From the NCBI RefSeq assembly GCF_017562075.2, contig NC_054085.1:22602972-22666971 (forward strand): DNA of 64,000 bases, written 5' to 3'. How positions within the stretch are numbered: position 1 is the stretch's first letter; every line of letters begins with the position of its first letter. This stretch comes from Anopheles merus. Its lineage: Eukaryota > Arthropoda > Insecta > Diptera > Culicidae. Of this stretch, positions 1-14,121 are shown piece after piece. Position numbers and translations under genes: made by a program. Under the pieces are notes generated by a model. That model saw only the letters and a list, made by a program, of their open reading frames with translations, was not told the origin of the DNA and made no database searches.

Positions 1-3000
1 ACTATGGAACAGCGGTCCTTTGTTTCCTTCGCAAGGTATTAAATACAAACACCTACCAATCCCTCTCAATCGGGTATAGCGGGCGGTCCCACCACCCACC
101 GATTGTGCTGGTGTGAACGAAAACAACACGCACCCACGGCCGAATGCATCATTAATGTTCCCGGCTTTCCCGTGCGCAACAGGAGGATATACAACTTTTA
201 TCAGCCCACGTCCACTTACACTGGACGATTCCGGAAGGCCGAAAGCGTGTAGGTGTAGCCATTCACAGCGTACCTTGTGGAACGCACTGAGCATACAGCC
301 GGATGAAGAAGGGGGTGGAGTGTAATTTGGTGGCGAACACAATTTGTCGTCGATATCCTTAAAAAAGGCGTAAGAAATGACCGTTTTTAGTGTGGTGCTG
401 TTGTCTGATGGATTTTTTTTGCTTCTCTTTCATTACGGAGGCACTGTTTCTGTAACACTTATATCAGGGACAGTTGAAAGCATAAGGAAGAAGTAACCTT
501 AAACAACAAATCAGGGTGCTCTGAAGCTTTTCGTACACATTTATATACTTAAATACAACATAAAAAGGTAAACAACTCATTCTTTATGATAAAACGTAAC
601 TATGTTTATATCGTAGTCAATAAAGTCTACAAAAAACATGGCACTGTAAATATTCAGTACAATTTAAGTATTTATTATCAGGCAACACCGTCGTATACAT
701 TAGTAATTGAAATGTTTCTAGCTGAAATATTTCACGCCTATGCGGAACGTTTCAAACCGAACGCTCCGTATTGTTCCCCTTACTGCATCCTTTGCTTTAG
801 GCCACGCCTTCTTTCTGAAGCCATGCACGAAAAATGGAATCAATTGCAAAAGGGCGCTCTCTTCCACGCTCTCGCAACGCAATTTGCTTCGAGCAGCTCT
901 CGGCTTACGGAGAGAGAGAATGCGTTAGTTATTGATTTGATGAATTATGTACCTGGAAATTGCTTATATACTCACATGCTTAACATGCAGGGGTAAGAAC
1001 ATGCTTAATTTTTTACTTATTTGTGTCCCAAAAACAGCTGATATGTGTAATTTAATAATTACCCATTCGTACGCATCGTGCAAGCATATTTTCACGTCTA
1101 TTTGTTCCCAAAAGGACGTAAAAAATAGCACACGATTTGTGTACTGTTAAATAATGACTGTTATCCTTGGCGGAAGTAAAGCACATGGACTTCGGGCCTT
1201 GCTTTTTTACCCACAATCGTAGAGTCCATTTAAAATTCCGTTTCAAGTGCATACATACCAACCCAGTGTTTGTTCTGTCTTTTCTTGCTTCTGATGCAAT
1301 GTTAGAAGCAACAAAAAAAAAAAATCAGTGCAAAAAAAAGTCACCCCAAGACATGCAGTAGAGAATGCACCGATGAGGGGCTACAATTTAAACGGTGATT
1401 GTGCACCTTACCCAATGGCAGGGTGAGCCTTAGAATAGGGAAGCTTGTTTTTTTTTTGCTTTTCCCTTCCGTTGCTGCCATGTGATGTAACCGCCGACCG
1501 AAAGCGGTGTGCCCGGGGTTAAAAGAGAATATGGACGCAGCTTGGAATCACTGCCTTTGGATGTCAATTTGCTGCAATGGTTGGGTGCAAAATTACAAGG
1601 CCAGGCGGCACTCGATTCCAAACCACAACCGCACAACGGGGTCGCTGCGCATCCTAGCTGCGGGTCAATAGGACGTTCTGTGGTATGCCATTTTCCTTTT
1701 GGCTTTTCCACGAAGCGTTTTTTTTTCTAAAGGTGGCAATGCCCACAGTGTGGTGCAATATTTTATACTCTAATTTTTAATTGAATGTAGTTATTTTTTT
1801 TCAATAATACTTTTGATATATATTTAAAATTTGAACATATAAAAAAGGTACAGTTATGTATATTGTGATTTTGTGAAACAAAAAAAAATCCTGTTGCTCT
1901 TCATTCTACAAGAAATCACACAGCTACACAACAATCCACCATTCCGCTTCTCAACCGACAACCGGATTGAAACAAAAAAAAAAAAACAATCAAAAAGAAG
2001 AAGTCCACAAACAGGTTTGTTTGATCCTGCCTGCCCTACCCAGCCTCCCCCCGGAGTATGATCGAATTAAAAAGCGCGGTTGATATTTAATTTATATTTT
2101 TAATGCACTTCCCATGCACTGGCGACATCAAAGCGTTCGAAGGGAAGGCGTTCAGCACGCGGGGAACGGACCGGCGCGTCACCGATGGGCGAATAGTGCC
2201 CAGACACGCTGGTCTCACCCCGTTTCTTTCCCGCTATATTAATGCATTAAAGCAGACGGGCGGTGCAACATTAACAGGTAGCTCCGGTGTTGCGTACGTT
2301 GCTTCTAAGCTTTGAGGCGCATCGCACAGTTTCATTGCCCGACACCTGACACAATAGGGGTAAAGGGGAGGGTTGGAGTGTTGGGGGAGCGTATGAGTGG
2401 AATAAGCCATTAATCTTGCATCGATCCCGTACGCCGCAAGCCAGCCGACCATGCTTGGAGGAAGCGCATGATTTGGATGTCCTTGATAGAAACGACAGCG
2501 ATCCTGTTTCTCTGATCCGTCCCGGGTGAAAAACTAATCATTCGAAACCCGTCAGCTTACGGGTGAGTTATGTGTCTGAACTGTTTCTGTCCAGAGCAAA
2601 TGGGATCGGCCGGACGGACGGCGGAAGGTTTCGCAAGCACAGAACAAACCTTCTCAATTAGCATTGCGGTTTTGCATTGCATAAAATGGTATTAGAAGTC
2701 TCGAAACAACACGTGTTGCCCATTTCTCAATGAAATCAGTGGTTTTTCACATTTAGGCTCTATTGTTGATAACATTGATAGACTGATGTGTAAGCCAAAC
2801 TTTTATTAAGGATTCAAGCACCATTTCAAAGTAGAACCTAAAACATCTTCAAACAAACAACTCAATTTAAACAGTTTAATAGTGCAATGACGAATAACTT
2901 TGGGAACAAGAATGCACATTCATGATGTTTGTCAGTTGATACTCAAATTAAGCAAGTTATATTATTTATAAACTGATTAGCACATTGATTCTATTAACAA

Positions 3001-3635
3001 GCTACGATTATAACTGAATTTAAGAATATTATAACTTCTAATAGCCAAATTTTCTTTGTTGGGATAAAATCTAAGCTCGTCGATCCTACGTAATGATTAA
3101 TGGACATTAAAGCTAATTTAAAATGTGCCGCCGATTGAATCATAATTTATTCTTTAAAATATGTCCTAAAGTTGGTTTGATGTTATTATTGTGGATTGTA
3201 ATGCTTCAGTACACACCACACTGTATGATCCCCTGCTTTAGCGTAGCACCACCACTTCTGGTAGCTCCATCAATCGATCGCTAGCGCACGCCTATCGCCC
3301 GAAATGGTGAGAAAATGGTACACAAAATCACACTACGAACGTACCCCGATGCTCGCCTCATTAACACCGCTGCGTCGATTGCGCCGTGTGCAAATATGTA
3401 TGGCTGGCTGCTGTTGTTTGTTAATGCTTCCTGCTTTCCCTACCGCGCAGGGTTCGTCGTTTACGTTTTTCCACACGTTCGACCCGGGTTTCGCCGTCAC
3501 CGTTGCCCCAACCAACGCAGAGCAGGCTACTCGCAGCTTGTTCGCAGATTGTTCGAAACCACCATTTAGCGATGCGTGCCGTTTGAAGGAGCCACTTTTT
3601 CGTTGCTCTGTGTCGTCTGCTTTTACAGCAAAAAA

Positions 3636-3638
<3 letters not shown>

Positions 3639-3692
<54 letters not shown>
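3639..3692. repeat. (CA)27 microsatellite
   Basis: Uninterrupted CA dinucleotide tract of 54 bp, directly readable. It creates spurious open frames of alternating His/Thr on + and Cys/Val on the - strand. Confidence 0.98.
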
Positions 3693-3694
<2 letters not shown>

Positions 3695-6269
3695 TCGCGG
3701 ATGTCAACACTGGGCAGGGGAAGATTAATTTTCTGCCCAGCAGAGAGAGAGAGCCTCCAAACGGCAAACTGCGATTGACTTTACTGCTGCATGTTTGCAC
3801 TTTATGTAGTTTCGTCTTTCTCTGCCTGCTTCGATGTCTTTCCCTCTCTCGTCTGCTCTGCCCCTTTCTATGCAGCCGCAAATGCAACGTACATGACATC
3901 GACATTCGGTGGTGTGAGTGCGATAAGCAGCTGAAATTATTGATCGTTGCTGTTCAGCTTTTATTGCTGCCCAAACTGCGCTGCTGTTCGATTTCAATTC
4001 GATCTTTGCTGTGTGCTTTAACGGTTGCTGGTGCTGGTGCCAAGCAACACAAAAAGGGGGTGCATTGGATACGCGAAACCAAGTTCTCTTCTAGCGCTTC
4101 TCGTCAGGCGTAATTAATTGCTTTCAATAATCTTGGCGCGCTGATTAAGCAATGGGGGAAGGGAAAATACTCGAAATGGAGTTGGTTGAGTTTGTATGAA
4201 TACTGATCCTACCCGATTTTGTGTACGCGGAGCTGCTTTTATCGTTGATGGTTGGTTGATTTATGTGGTGAAATGTGACCATTGCGGTGGGGCAGGAAAG
4301 CAGCTTAGGAAGAGATTAATTTCTCTACCTCTTTAGTATACGCCTTTCAACACGCCACCCGTTTCGGAATGCTCGCAACTGCATTTATGCGCTTAAACGC
4401 AAGGCCAGCACGAACAAATAATAATTGCGTCGAAAAAAAAGGCTCGTAAACTACCACTAACACACCCGCGCGATAAAAATACACACATATCCCCCCTCCG
4501 CCCCGTGACAAACTGCAACAAAGTACATTTCCTTGTCCGTCCGTGTCCAACGGCCGCGCACAACTTCAAACGGCCCATCGGCAGCGCGTCCAATCGAATA
4601 AAAATAAAATTGCAATCACATGCCCCACCCCGGGGGTTTCCTAGTGCTCCCCCCCCCCCTCTCTCACGGTACTTTATGGCACTGGTGGCACAGTGGCCAT
4701 CGCACTTTACGATTACTATGCACACACAGAAAACGGACCCGGAGCTCGCTGTTCGGAAATGGTTGGACATTATTGTATTATTAAACTCAATATTGCTCGC
4801 ACCGCGAAGCCGTCGCCAATGTTTTCCCACCCTGGGCCCCGGGCTGGGTGTCGCCAACGGGGTTAAGTAAAGCTATTTAGTGCCTGTGCTTGGCCGTGCT
4901 GCACTGACCGGCGCGTACCGACGACCGGCGCAGTTCGGTGCTGCAGTTTTGATAATAAAAATAAACGTAAATCAACCGGCAATAATGGGCCTAGGGCAAT
5001 AATGGGCGGCTAGGGGAATGCGCATTGTGTCTTGGCGCATTGGGGGGGATTGTATCTAGCGAGCGCGGGAGGGCCATGGGAGTGTTGTGAAATTTGTCTT
5101 TTATTTCTTTACGGGTCGAAAATTGCGCGATGGTGCAAGATGTGCAAGTGCGCGTTGTGTGTAATGGTGCGCGCAATGTTTCGTTTGTGGTTCTCAGGTT
5201 TGTTTATTGGTTTGTTCACACGAATATCCATGGCCGCAAATACTTGGTTAGCAAATATTTATTAAAAAAAGGTACTTTTGCAAATAACAGTTGTACAATC
5301 TTTTAATAACTTTGGAGCAAACTCGTGTTTTTATGCAAGTATTTTAACAATTAACGAAAGCAGAGAATGCATTGCAGATTGAAAAGTTTGTTTTATAGAA
5401 GCTAGATTTAATTATAATCTCATAATCATACATCGAAACATAGTTTTATGACTAAAAGTGTCTTTTTTAAATATTGAAATAAATAAATATCCAAAGCCTA
5501 TTAAATTTCATTGTTTCATTACTTAAAACCTAGTTCAATTGCTTCCTCTCTCTGTCTTAGCTGTTTGTCAGTTACTTTGTAGATCAAATTTTACAAAATG
5601 CATTACTGCTCTTGATGGCTAAACTTTCTTCTAAACTTCAAAATGCAAAAAATTCCTAATTTTACATCTTTGAGCATTATATTTAAATAGATATGACACG
5701 TCGAAAACAAAAATTCATTGAATTGTGTTTTACACGCTTAATACACCTCTTATATGTGCAAAAAATGGTCTCATATTCAGAAATCTCCAAGAGCAACATA
5801 TATCCTCAATAAAAATTTCCTTTAAGAAGAAATTGAACACAACTTTTCCAATTACCAACCATTTCAAAACAATTACTTTAATGTAATTATTCTACGTTTA
5901 TTCTTTACTTTAATTATGTTCTAAACATTGTACAATTTTATATGAAAATTAAGCTTAAATTCTTTATTATAAAACACCACACATATGTTTTGCTTTTAAA
6001 AACAAACTTCAACACATAAACTTCAACTGCTACGAGCACTTGTGCCTAATTTATGATGATTTTTTAGCTCCAACTTGCTTCCCGGACACTGGAATGTCCT
6101 GATTCTTCAAGACGGCTCAGCGAAGCCGGCCTCAAGCTGCATTATGAAAAGTAACTTCACTCAGACGGAAGACAGCCGGTGTCACCACACGGCACAAAAT
6201 TAATTAGCGTAATAACAATATCCATTCGTGCCAGATAAAAGCCGCCAGTGGAAAATGCATTTTGCAAGA

Positions 6270-6293
6270 CCTCTCTCTCTCTCTCCCTCTCTC
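6270..6293. repeat. CT/GA-rich tract
   Basis: Near-perfect (CT)n run with one interruption. GAGA-type factors bind such sequence in insects, but no function can be inferred from the tract alone. Confidence 0.9.
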
Positions 6294-7811
6294 AGTGTGC
6301 GTGTACATGGCAAGCGTCCTAGCCGTTAGCACCACGATTAAGCCGTACCTTTACCGATTGTGGCTGTGTGCGAAGGTGTGGCTGATGATGATTTCAATCG
6401 ATGAATTATGCAAATGAGACGACCTCGACGGTCCAAGCCATCTCGATGGTACAAGGACGAGCGCGAGGTGGATGGGGGGGAAGTATCCGTTCTGGGGCTG
6501 CTCCGTGCAGGAGCTCGGAGCAGCGGCTCATAAAATAATCACCATTGTTTCGGTCGCGTTCGCGGTACGGATGCGATGCGGTTAGAAAAATTGTCACCCA
6601 ACAGCACCGAACGGTGAAGGTGGTGGCGGATGGTGCAATTAATTATCAGTAATTGGCCATGTTTCGGCCTGCAATACTAAGCGAAGACCGAACGGGACAG
6701 AACATTGTGCTTTGCCTAGGGGGGGCTTATCAAATATGGAATGACTTCGAGGCGGCCATTACGCTTGACGCCTTTTCCCGCACCTCTGCCTAATGGGTGA
6801 GTCAATAAAGCCGCACATTTTGTGCATTTGTCTGCTGCTGTTTTTTATGCGGAAAGAATTATTATTTCGCATGTGTGTCAACAAAGAACAATGACAAAAA
6901 AAATAGGAAAAACATAAGTCCTTCCCTCTTTTCGAGCATAATTGCAAAGTTCAACATCTGTTTAGCCACTTCCTGCCGGGCGGACATGCAGACGGTTTTC
7001 CGCACCGATGCATTTCCCTGCTTCCTGCGCAGCGCAACCAGCGCACTATGAACGGAAACGTTTGTATCCCCGTCGCGTAGATAACACTTCCTTTCCGACG
7101 CCTGCGGCGCGGTACTTGCGGTTGGCTGCAACACACTCTCTTTGAAGGAACATGCCCGTGGTTATATTCTCCATTTTTATTCCTTTTCTTCTGTTGCGTT
7201 CTGGTAAGTTGCATGTTAACACACCTAATAATTGTTCGCACGGAAAGTCAGCTAATGAAAGAGTGCGAAACGCTTAGCCTAACGGACAGGGTGTCAGGCT
7301 CGATTATTGGGGATGAGTTCATCAGGAAGAAAATGCGCACGTACCACACATTGTCGGACGTGCGGAGAGCGGAAATGGAAGTCGGTTGAGTGGTTGTAGT
7401 TGCCGGTTTTTGTTTGAAGAAACTTTTAGTGGTGACAGTATTAAAATTGTATGGTTTAATTACACCTCCGCACAACGGGTGGCATTTTCACACGACTTTG
7501 CAAACACAATACTTTTGCAAGCAGTTTGAGTGTAGCAGAATTGAGTTAAATGATTGTTTAAGCTATGTTCAACCCGTAGGACAATTCGAAATTTTTAAAT
7601 AATAATGTAGCTCATCAAATGATTGTCAGTGTTTGTAAAACAGCTCCAAGCTGGTACGTTCGATTACCGTCATCGTTGTTCATCTTGGAAATTGTAAGTA
7701 AGAAGCTTAAAATATGTGCAAAATATATCTTGTAAAGTAGGTCCTAGTTTGAAGTTCACTCAACAGATGCCGCATAAATTTAATAAAGATAAAACATGAC
7801 AATTGATCATC

Positions 7812-8022
7812 TCTTCTTCTACTTATTCGTTGGCATAACAACCGTAGTCGATCAAAGCCTGCCTGTACCACTATTGGGCTCGGCTTTCAGTGACTTATTT
7901 ATTACCATAGCAGGATAGTCAGTCCTACGTATGAGGGCACGTTCCATTCGGGGCTTGATCCCATATGACGGGCATGTTGTTAAGTTGTACGAGTTGACGA
8001 CTGTACCACGGCTGCAGATCGG
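7812..8022 (-). mobile_element. tRNA-derived SINE, nearly complete copy (SINE200-like)
   Basis: A 211-bp body is flanked by a perfect 9-bp direct repeat TTGATCATC (7803-7811 and 8023-8031), interpreted as the target-site duplication. Read on the - strand, it starts with a tRNA-like head: a box A-like part (GTGGTACAGTCGTCAACTCG) and a box B-like part (GGGATCAAGCCCC). It ends in an AAGAAGA-type tail, seen on + as TCTTCTTCT. The body shares long matches with the copy at 20998-21114 (GCCTGCCTGTACC; TTTCAGTGACTTATT; TTACCATAGCAGGATAGT). From memory it resembles the abundant Anopheles SINE200; the name needs a database match. Confidence 0.88.
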
Positions 8023-8031
8023 TTGATCATC

Positions 8032-10305
8032 GCTTACATCCATATAAAATACTTAACAGGATGTACTGAACATCCAAAACACAGGAATAGGAGAATACAG
8101 GAAATATTTCAAAAACCTCCAGGACTAATAAAGTCTAACCACTACTAAAATCCAGCTGATATCCAGTAGTAATTGAGTAATAACACAACAACTTGATTTT
8201 TTGTAGTGCCCAAGTTTTTGTCCAAGTGCTGCCCTTCATGTTTTTCAATGTCTGTTAAGATCAAATCGTTGTCCAAAAACTATATTGGAGTGCCATGTAA
8301 CAAACCAAATAATTGATCAAATAATAACTACCTGGTAAGCATGATGTTTTAGCTCTATTAGCCGTTGCTCTTTTGTTGTTAATCCATAAGTGTGTTACAT
8401 TTGAGTGTTTGTTGAGGAATAATCCTTAGGTTCATTTTTTCTGCCGCAACGCACGCAGGATTATTCAAAGAGCGGAAAAGATCAAGATATTGTATGCCAC
8501 ACTAAACCATCAAGATCATTTGTTTATATTTCTAGAAATTACCCTTGAAAAGCCAAATGAATATTTTTAGGGTGGGTTACATCATTGTTCATTATTTTCA
8601 ATATATTTATTTTATTTTTATTTCAAACAGAAGTTAATAAACTTCACATCTTTTGATGCGTTTAAGCTAATGAGAATATTTTTCAATTTTAACTCACATT
8701 AAACAAACATGTTTCTTAGATCCTTAATGTTGTATTCCCAATATTGGAGATATCTATTTGAATCTAAACGCTTTTCAATTAATTATTGTTGTATCCGTGT
8801 ATGATAAAAACCATGATGAATTTTAATTTTATTTTATTGATTTGACTCTACTACTCTACCGTTGAGAACTCCAATTCTTTCAGTGTATTACATTACATAC
8901 TATAATTCTACAATAATTTGAGCTTAAGAAACCACGCTCATAACCGACATCCTTTTTGCATACAAAGTCTCCTTAGTGCCGAGCAGCATCGATGTCTTGC
9001 AGGAAGAGATTGCATTGCTGCACCGAATGAATTACCTTCAACCGACCACGAACGCTAAAATGCAATTAAAATAAACCAACCCCCCCAAGGATCCGTACCC
9101 AGCGGCGATGACGCCACTGCGCCACTCTTCGAAGTGAAGGATTATCTTACCAGCCACCCTGTAACCGATAATGAGAACCGTTGAAACCTATGATCATGAT
9201 TAACGACACGGACATCTAAAGTGAGCGAGAAAACCCGGCCCGATCCGGATGCGACTGGCCGGCGAATAGATCCCCGGGTGTGCAACACACTTCGTGCGCA
9301 ATCCTGCCGCAATGAGCCCGTATAATGAGCAATAATTATTCGGTTAATGAATTTAATTGCCGTTGCATTTTAGGACCAACGCGGCCGGATGATATCGTGG
9401 CAGGAAAAATACAATCTGCCTATGTACGGACGGGAGAATGCAAAAAATAAAATAAAATAAAATAAAAAGCGCTAGTAATCATTACGCACCGTAAGTAAGC
9501 CGTTGTTTGCACATCTCACCGATGCTCGGAAACGGTCAGTGAGGCGGTGTGCACCTAAAAGTGTCGCCTGCTGCTGATGGAGCGATTCGGTTTTGCGCAA
9601 GTTGCAATCGTGTGAGCGGGGTGTCAGTTTTACGGGGCAATATAAAATGGAATCACAGTCGTGAACGGATATTGCGCTACTAGCACCGAATGGGTGAAGA
9701 TTAAATGGGGCTTTCAGCTGGGCTGGGGAAGAATTAATAGTTCTTCTCGCGCGAGTGTCTGTATGGTGTGAATGACTCTATTAGCGATGGTGTACGGACA
9801 TGGTTTGTAGTGTTTTACTGTGGTTTAGAGTTGTTTTTACAGTACATTTACAGCACTTTACACTTCTTGAAGACTTGAAGGTACTATTTACAAGAAAAAA
9901 AAGTTTATTCCTGTCTAAATTATTATTTCCTGAATGTTGTTTCATGCTTGTACGTGTTTGTTTCATGACTTTCTTCTTATCTACCTATCGTTCTATAGTC
10001 TGTAATCGATTAAAAAATATTTGAACAATTTTTCCATTTTATGTTTTAATGGTTAATGTCGGCTATTACGAATAAATAACAATCAATTGAGCAACATTAC
10101 AGACATTCGATTTTTGCTCATCCATTATTTGTATTTGTTCTCTTGTGCTTATTGAAATTAGTAAATTGCATTTATTTCTAAATACAATAATGTTATGTAA
10201 TTTTTATTCTAGTATTCTCAAATGATTTTTATTGATCAGATTTTGTTGATAAACATTCTAAAACAAATTAGCAACTTCATTCCTTTACCTTTAAAAAAAC
10301 AAAAT
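8032..10305. other. Upstream noncoding region between SINE copies
   Basis: AT-rich until about 8.9 kb, then of mixed composition. No open frame with recognisable similarity. A short (TAAAA)n tract lies at 9442-9468. Nothing else supportable is visible. Confidence 0.6.
9442..9468. repeat. (TAAAA)n short tandem repeat
   Basis: Five-base repeats AATAA/AAATA directly readable over about 27 bp. Confidence 0.9.
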
Positions 10306-10405
10306 CGTCAGTCCTGTGTATGAGGAGGCTTGAGCCGAAGAGTACTTGAACCCAAGACAAGCTTTTTGTGCGTGTAGTTCGTGCAACTTGACGACTTTAC
10401 CACAA
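10306..10405 (-). mobile_element. Diverged head fragment of the same SINE family
   Basis: The stretch aligns with the tRNA-like half of the copy at 7812-8022. Shared pieces in the same order include GTCAGTCC, GTATGAGG, CTTGA..CCCA and TTGACGACT.TACCAC. It has many substitutions and small indels, and no tail or flanking duplication was found. It is an old relic, less certain than the other copies. Confidence 0.6.
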
Positions 10406-13400
10406 ACCACACCTATAAGTGGAACGTAAACCCTCATATAATGTATGTATATTAAATTCAATAACAAATAACCATATCACCCGTGACTATCTTAACATCT
10501 TCTATAGATCTGTTCCGACACACCAAAAATGAACCATTCCAACCATCTAACTTAAGTATGTGTCATACCATTTGTCTACGTTCGTCATGCTTACCTTCGC
10601 CTACCGTCAACCTCAAACCATCACCGGAGCTGTATCAAATTGGCCTAAAAAACATGAAGCCTTCCTAGAAATTCAACATGCCTAGAACAAACAGAACGAG
10701 CGAACTAGATTCTTACAAATTGGTGCGTTAACGCTTCGTACAGCTTTTCAGAAGCTTGGAAGTGGGGTAGGTGACAAAAAGTTAGAAAGAATAAATCAAT
10801 CATTCCTTCACCTGCAAACAGTGCGCGGGGTGATTGCGAGAAAACATCCACCGAAAGGGATCACTTTACGAAAGATTTTTGTTTGTTTAGTGCGTGATAG
10901 GCCAACGAAGTAGCGTAGAATACCGAACCGGAGTATAGAAAGAATATTTCATTCTTTTTCAATGTACTCTAGCAAGACCAGCATTCTCCAGACATAAAAG
11001 CGTCATTTTTGTCAGCATTTATCCTAAGCACTGTCGGCTATCGCCTATTGCCGGCTTGTATCATCATTCCCAAAACCATTTAGCTTCTGCCCGAGCGAGC
11101 GAACGAACGAGGAACGTTCGTTCTGTTGCTCGAATACATTGCTTATCCGCTTCCAACTGCCTTTCGAACGCTTCGAACGCAAACCACCGAAATGGAACGA
11201 ACAAAGTCAGCTACCATTTAGATAGAATCTCCCCCGTTCTGAACACGTTGAACCAAAACCAAAACCTCCATGTTTTTTGGGGAGCGAGCCAGTCTGGAAC
11301 AGGCTCGGTTGCCACTCGCCCGTACCCATACACGCTCACAGACGGGGCTGTGTTTGTGTAGGTGGGTTTAAGTTTTCATTACGCGACGATCAACGCATTC
11401 AGGTGCAGGGATGGCCGAAGGAAGGGCATTAGCCAGGAAGGACAAGCAGATGCTACACAAGACATGTATATCGATGCGCCTCGATCGAGTAGAGCTGCAG
11501 CGAGCAAGGCGTACTTGTGGTTTTTTGTTTAAAGTGATCCATTAAGTGTGGCGCTGAGATGGTGCACTTGAGAAATGACTTAGGGAATTTTTGTTCGTTT
11601 ATATATATTTAATAGACCTTTCAATAATTTTCTAATGTGTTCGTTATAATAACGAAATAAACAGTAATGAGTGCAATAAAAAATCATATTTATGTTGCAT
11701 AGAGTCGTCGTATTCTTATGATCTAGTTTGAAGTTTGGTCAAATATACCTTTCAGAAACCTAAAGTCCTTTTTAACCTTAACACTAGTTACTCAAATGAA
11801 TAAATATATGAGGTAAAATGTATATAAATTATAAGCTACAAGGCTATCTGTGAAGCAATTCCAAACAAAATTGGAGATACCAGCTATGACATTTAACCGC
11901 AGACTGTTTCTCCAAATTTTCGTTAATTGAAGAGCAATCTATAGAAATTATTAGATTTATAATCAAAACTGCAACAAATCCGAAGACGCGTCCAAATTCT
12001 GGTCCAAACATTATCCTAAGCGATCATATGTAATGTGAATTTTCATTATTTGTTTTAACTCATTAAGGTTATAAACTGTTATTCGTTACGCTTTGATATT
12101 TTCATTTTTTGTCGCTTATCAATTATCAATGCTTTCTAAGAAAGAATTCTCCAGTGTTTGAGTGATTGCTTTAATTGCGAAACATTATAATTAACTTATG
12201 GTGACTATTTTCAACCACGAATCATATCTCTTCGTCTTCGTCTTCATATCTCTTAGACAAGTTGTTGAATTGAACTATTCAAATATTAGAATTAATAATG
12301 AAAAAAATGGGAAACAATGTTAATGACGTAGGTTTTCATTTTATCTTTTTTTTTGGTCAATCAACAGTTAAAAGTAAATATTTTTTACTGACACCCAGCT
12401 GAACATCCCGGTCACTTTTAGTGCAACCTGCGCGGTTGCTCCACACTGCACAACGGTACCCCAGCGGTAAAGCTGAAGATGAGCCGCAGCCCAGTGCTCA
12501 GGCCCCATTTTCATGGCGGTGTGATTTTCTGCTCAAAGATGATAGTGTTGATAGGGCACTCACCGCTCGCTTCCGCTCCAGCTCCAACTCTCCCAAACAA
12601 CCGCTCCCCACGATTCTCCAGCAGAACCAGAAAACACATCTCCCTTGTTCCACACGTCGGTGTGCTGCAGCGGTGTGCTGGCTGTGAAGATGTGAAAGGC
12701 GACGGAGACAACACGACCGGTCCCGCGCCTCAGTCACGGTCGAGGTCGAGGATGCGAGCGGCATCGACCACAACGGCGACTGTGTGCTTCTGTTTGCCCA
12801 GACTGTGTGGACGTGGGCAAAGGAGCGCGGCGCTGTGCGTAGGCGTAAGACGAGCCGCCAGTGTCCGTGGGGCACTCCCCGCACCTAAGGGCTAGTGGAA
12901 ATCGTGGCGGACGGAACACAGAGGCACACAGAAAGAGTGCAGGGGAGAAGGAGAAGAAACCAAACCGAAGGCGGGTCGCGTCGCACGGAAACGGAAAGAG
13001 AGAAGAATGAAGCATAATAATTCATAATATAAGTGTAAGTAGCAATAAATGAGCGAGCGTTATATATTAATCGATGGCAGGTTTTGTGGCTATGGCTATG
13101 GATTGGTGGGGGGGGGGGTGGGGTAGCGACAAGGGTTGGGCAGATGGTGGAGATTCTTTCCATCTCCGCGTGTGCATGGATTGGGTTGGTAATGTACGCT
13201 TCACCTCATCTGCATGTGAAGAGGAATCGTTCCAACGAGTAATGAGCGAAACGGGGCACAGACAATGACCTGGACTGTGTCTGTACGAGATCGAACCTTG
13301 CGACGATGTGTGATTTGTGTAGTAAGGTAGTTTGTCCACTTTTTAGATCTACATTTGGCTTTTGATTGAGATCAACAGGCATTAATTCAGCAACTAAAGA

Positions 13401-14090
13401 AGCAATGTTTAAAAAAGTATAATTAATGTATTTAGCTAATAGTGCTTAAGGAGTGACATTTTGCCATCCCTTTTATTATATTATCTTTCATATTTAAAGT
13501 TTTGTTTTAAAGTGGAATAAGCCTCTCATCTTTTTATGAATCAAGAATTATAAAATCTAATATTAAAATAAAATAAAACATTCCTAAGCACAACAAGCAA
13601 ATAATAATTATTAATAATCAATTATTTCCACGAAAAAACCTTTTTAAAATGCAACAAAAATGTATCTTCTAACATCCCGTCGGCAAACTCCCAGCCCCGG
13701 CAAACGAAATGCACAAGAGCGCTACTTTATCATCGCTTCACTGCTCTCGTTCGCGCACCCGCTAACCGCTGCATCTCTTTTACGCGCGAGCGTGCGCGCA
13801 CACACAACCAAGGCGTACACTTTTACGCGCACCTTCGCGGCCGGGAGCACAAAAAAGAAACAAAACCCGACCCCGCCACACCGTAATCCATCCATCGACG
13901 GGGTGGACACGCAGGGGCGGAGGGCTCGCAAAGACCATTCCAGCGAGCGGGGTTTGCATTCGAGCTCGAATGCTCCAATCACAAGCGCTCCCGTGCACGC
14001 TTTATGGCCACACGCGGTCACCTACCGGTGCGCTCTTTTACGCCCATGTCTGCTGCTCGATGACTCCGTCCTACTCGCTACGAGCTTTGG

Positions 14091-14121
14091 TGCTGCTGCT
14101 GCTGCTGCTGCTGCCGCTGCT
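14091..14121. repeat. Imperfect (CTG)n tract
   Basis: CTG triplets with one CCG interruption, within a GC-rich block. It causes Ala-, Leu- or Cys-rich shadow frames. Confidence 0.9.

Larger units (their letters stand above)
1..7802. other. Upstream noncoding region, no supported gene
   Basis: No open frame here resembles a known protein. The longer ones (for example 586-996 and 3304-4113) lack recognisable domains, and the latter runs through a (CA)n tract. AT-rich blocks are visible at about 2.7-3.2 kb and 5.3-6.05 kb. It may be intergenic DNA or a 5' intron of eyg. Confidence 0.6.

Noticed and set aside
586..996. 136-codon frame near the window start
   Set aside because: Not similar to any family I know, with unremarkable composition. 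Could be repeat-derived but unsupported.
3304..4113. 269-codon open frame
   Set aside because: About 18 residues come from the (CA)27 microsatellite and the rest shows no protein family signature. Overlapping frames exist on the opposite strand.
8205..8305. Weak inverted similarity (CCCAAGTTTTTG / CAAAAACTATATTGG)
   Set aside because: The arms match poorly and there is no flanking duplication, so it cannot be called a MITE.
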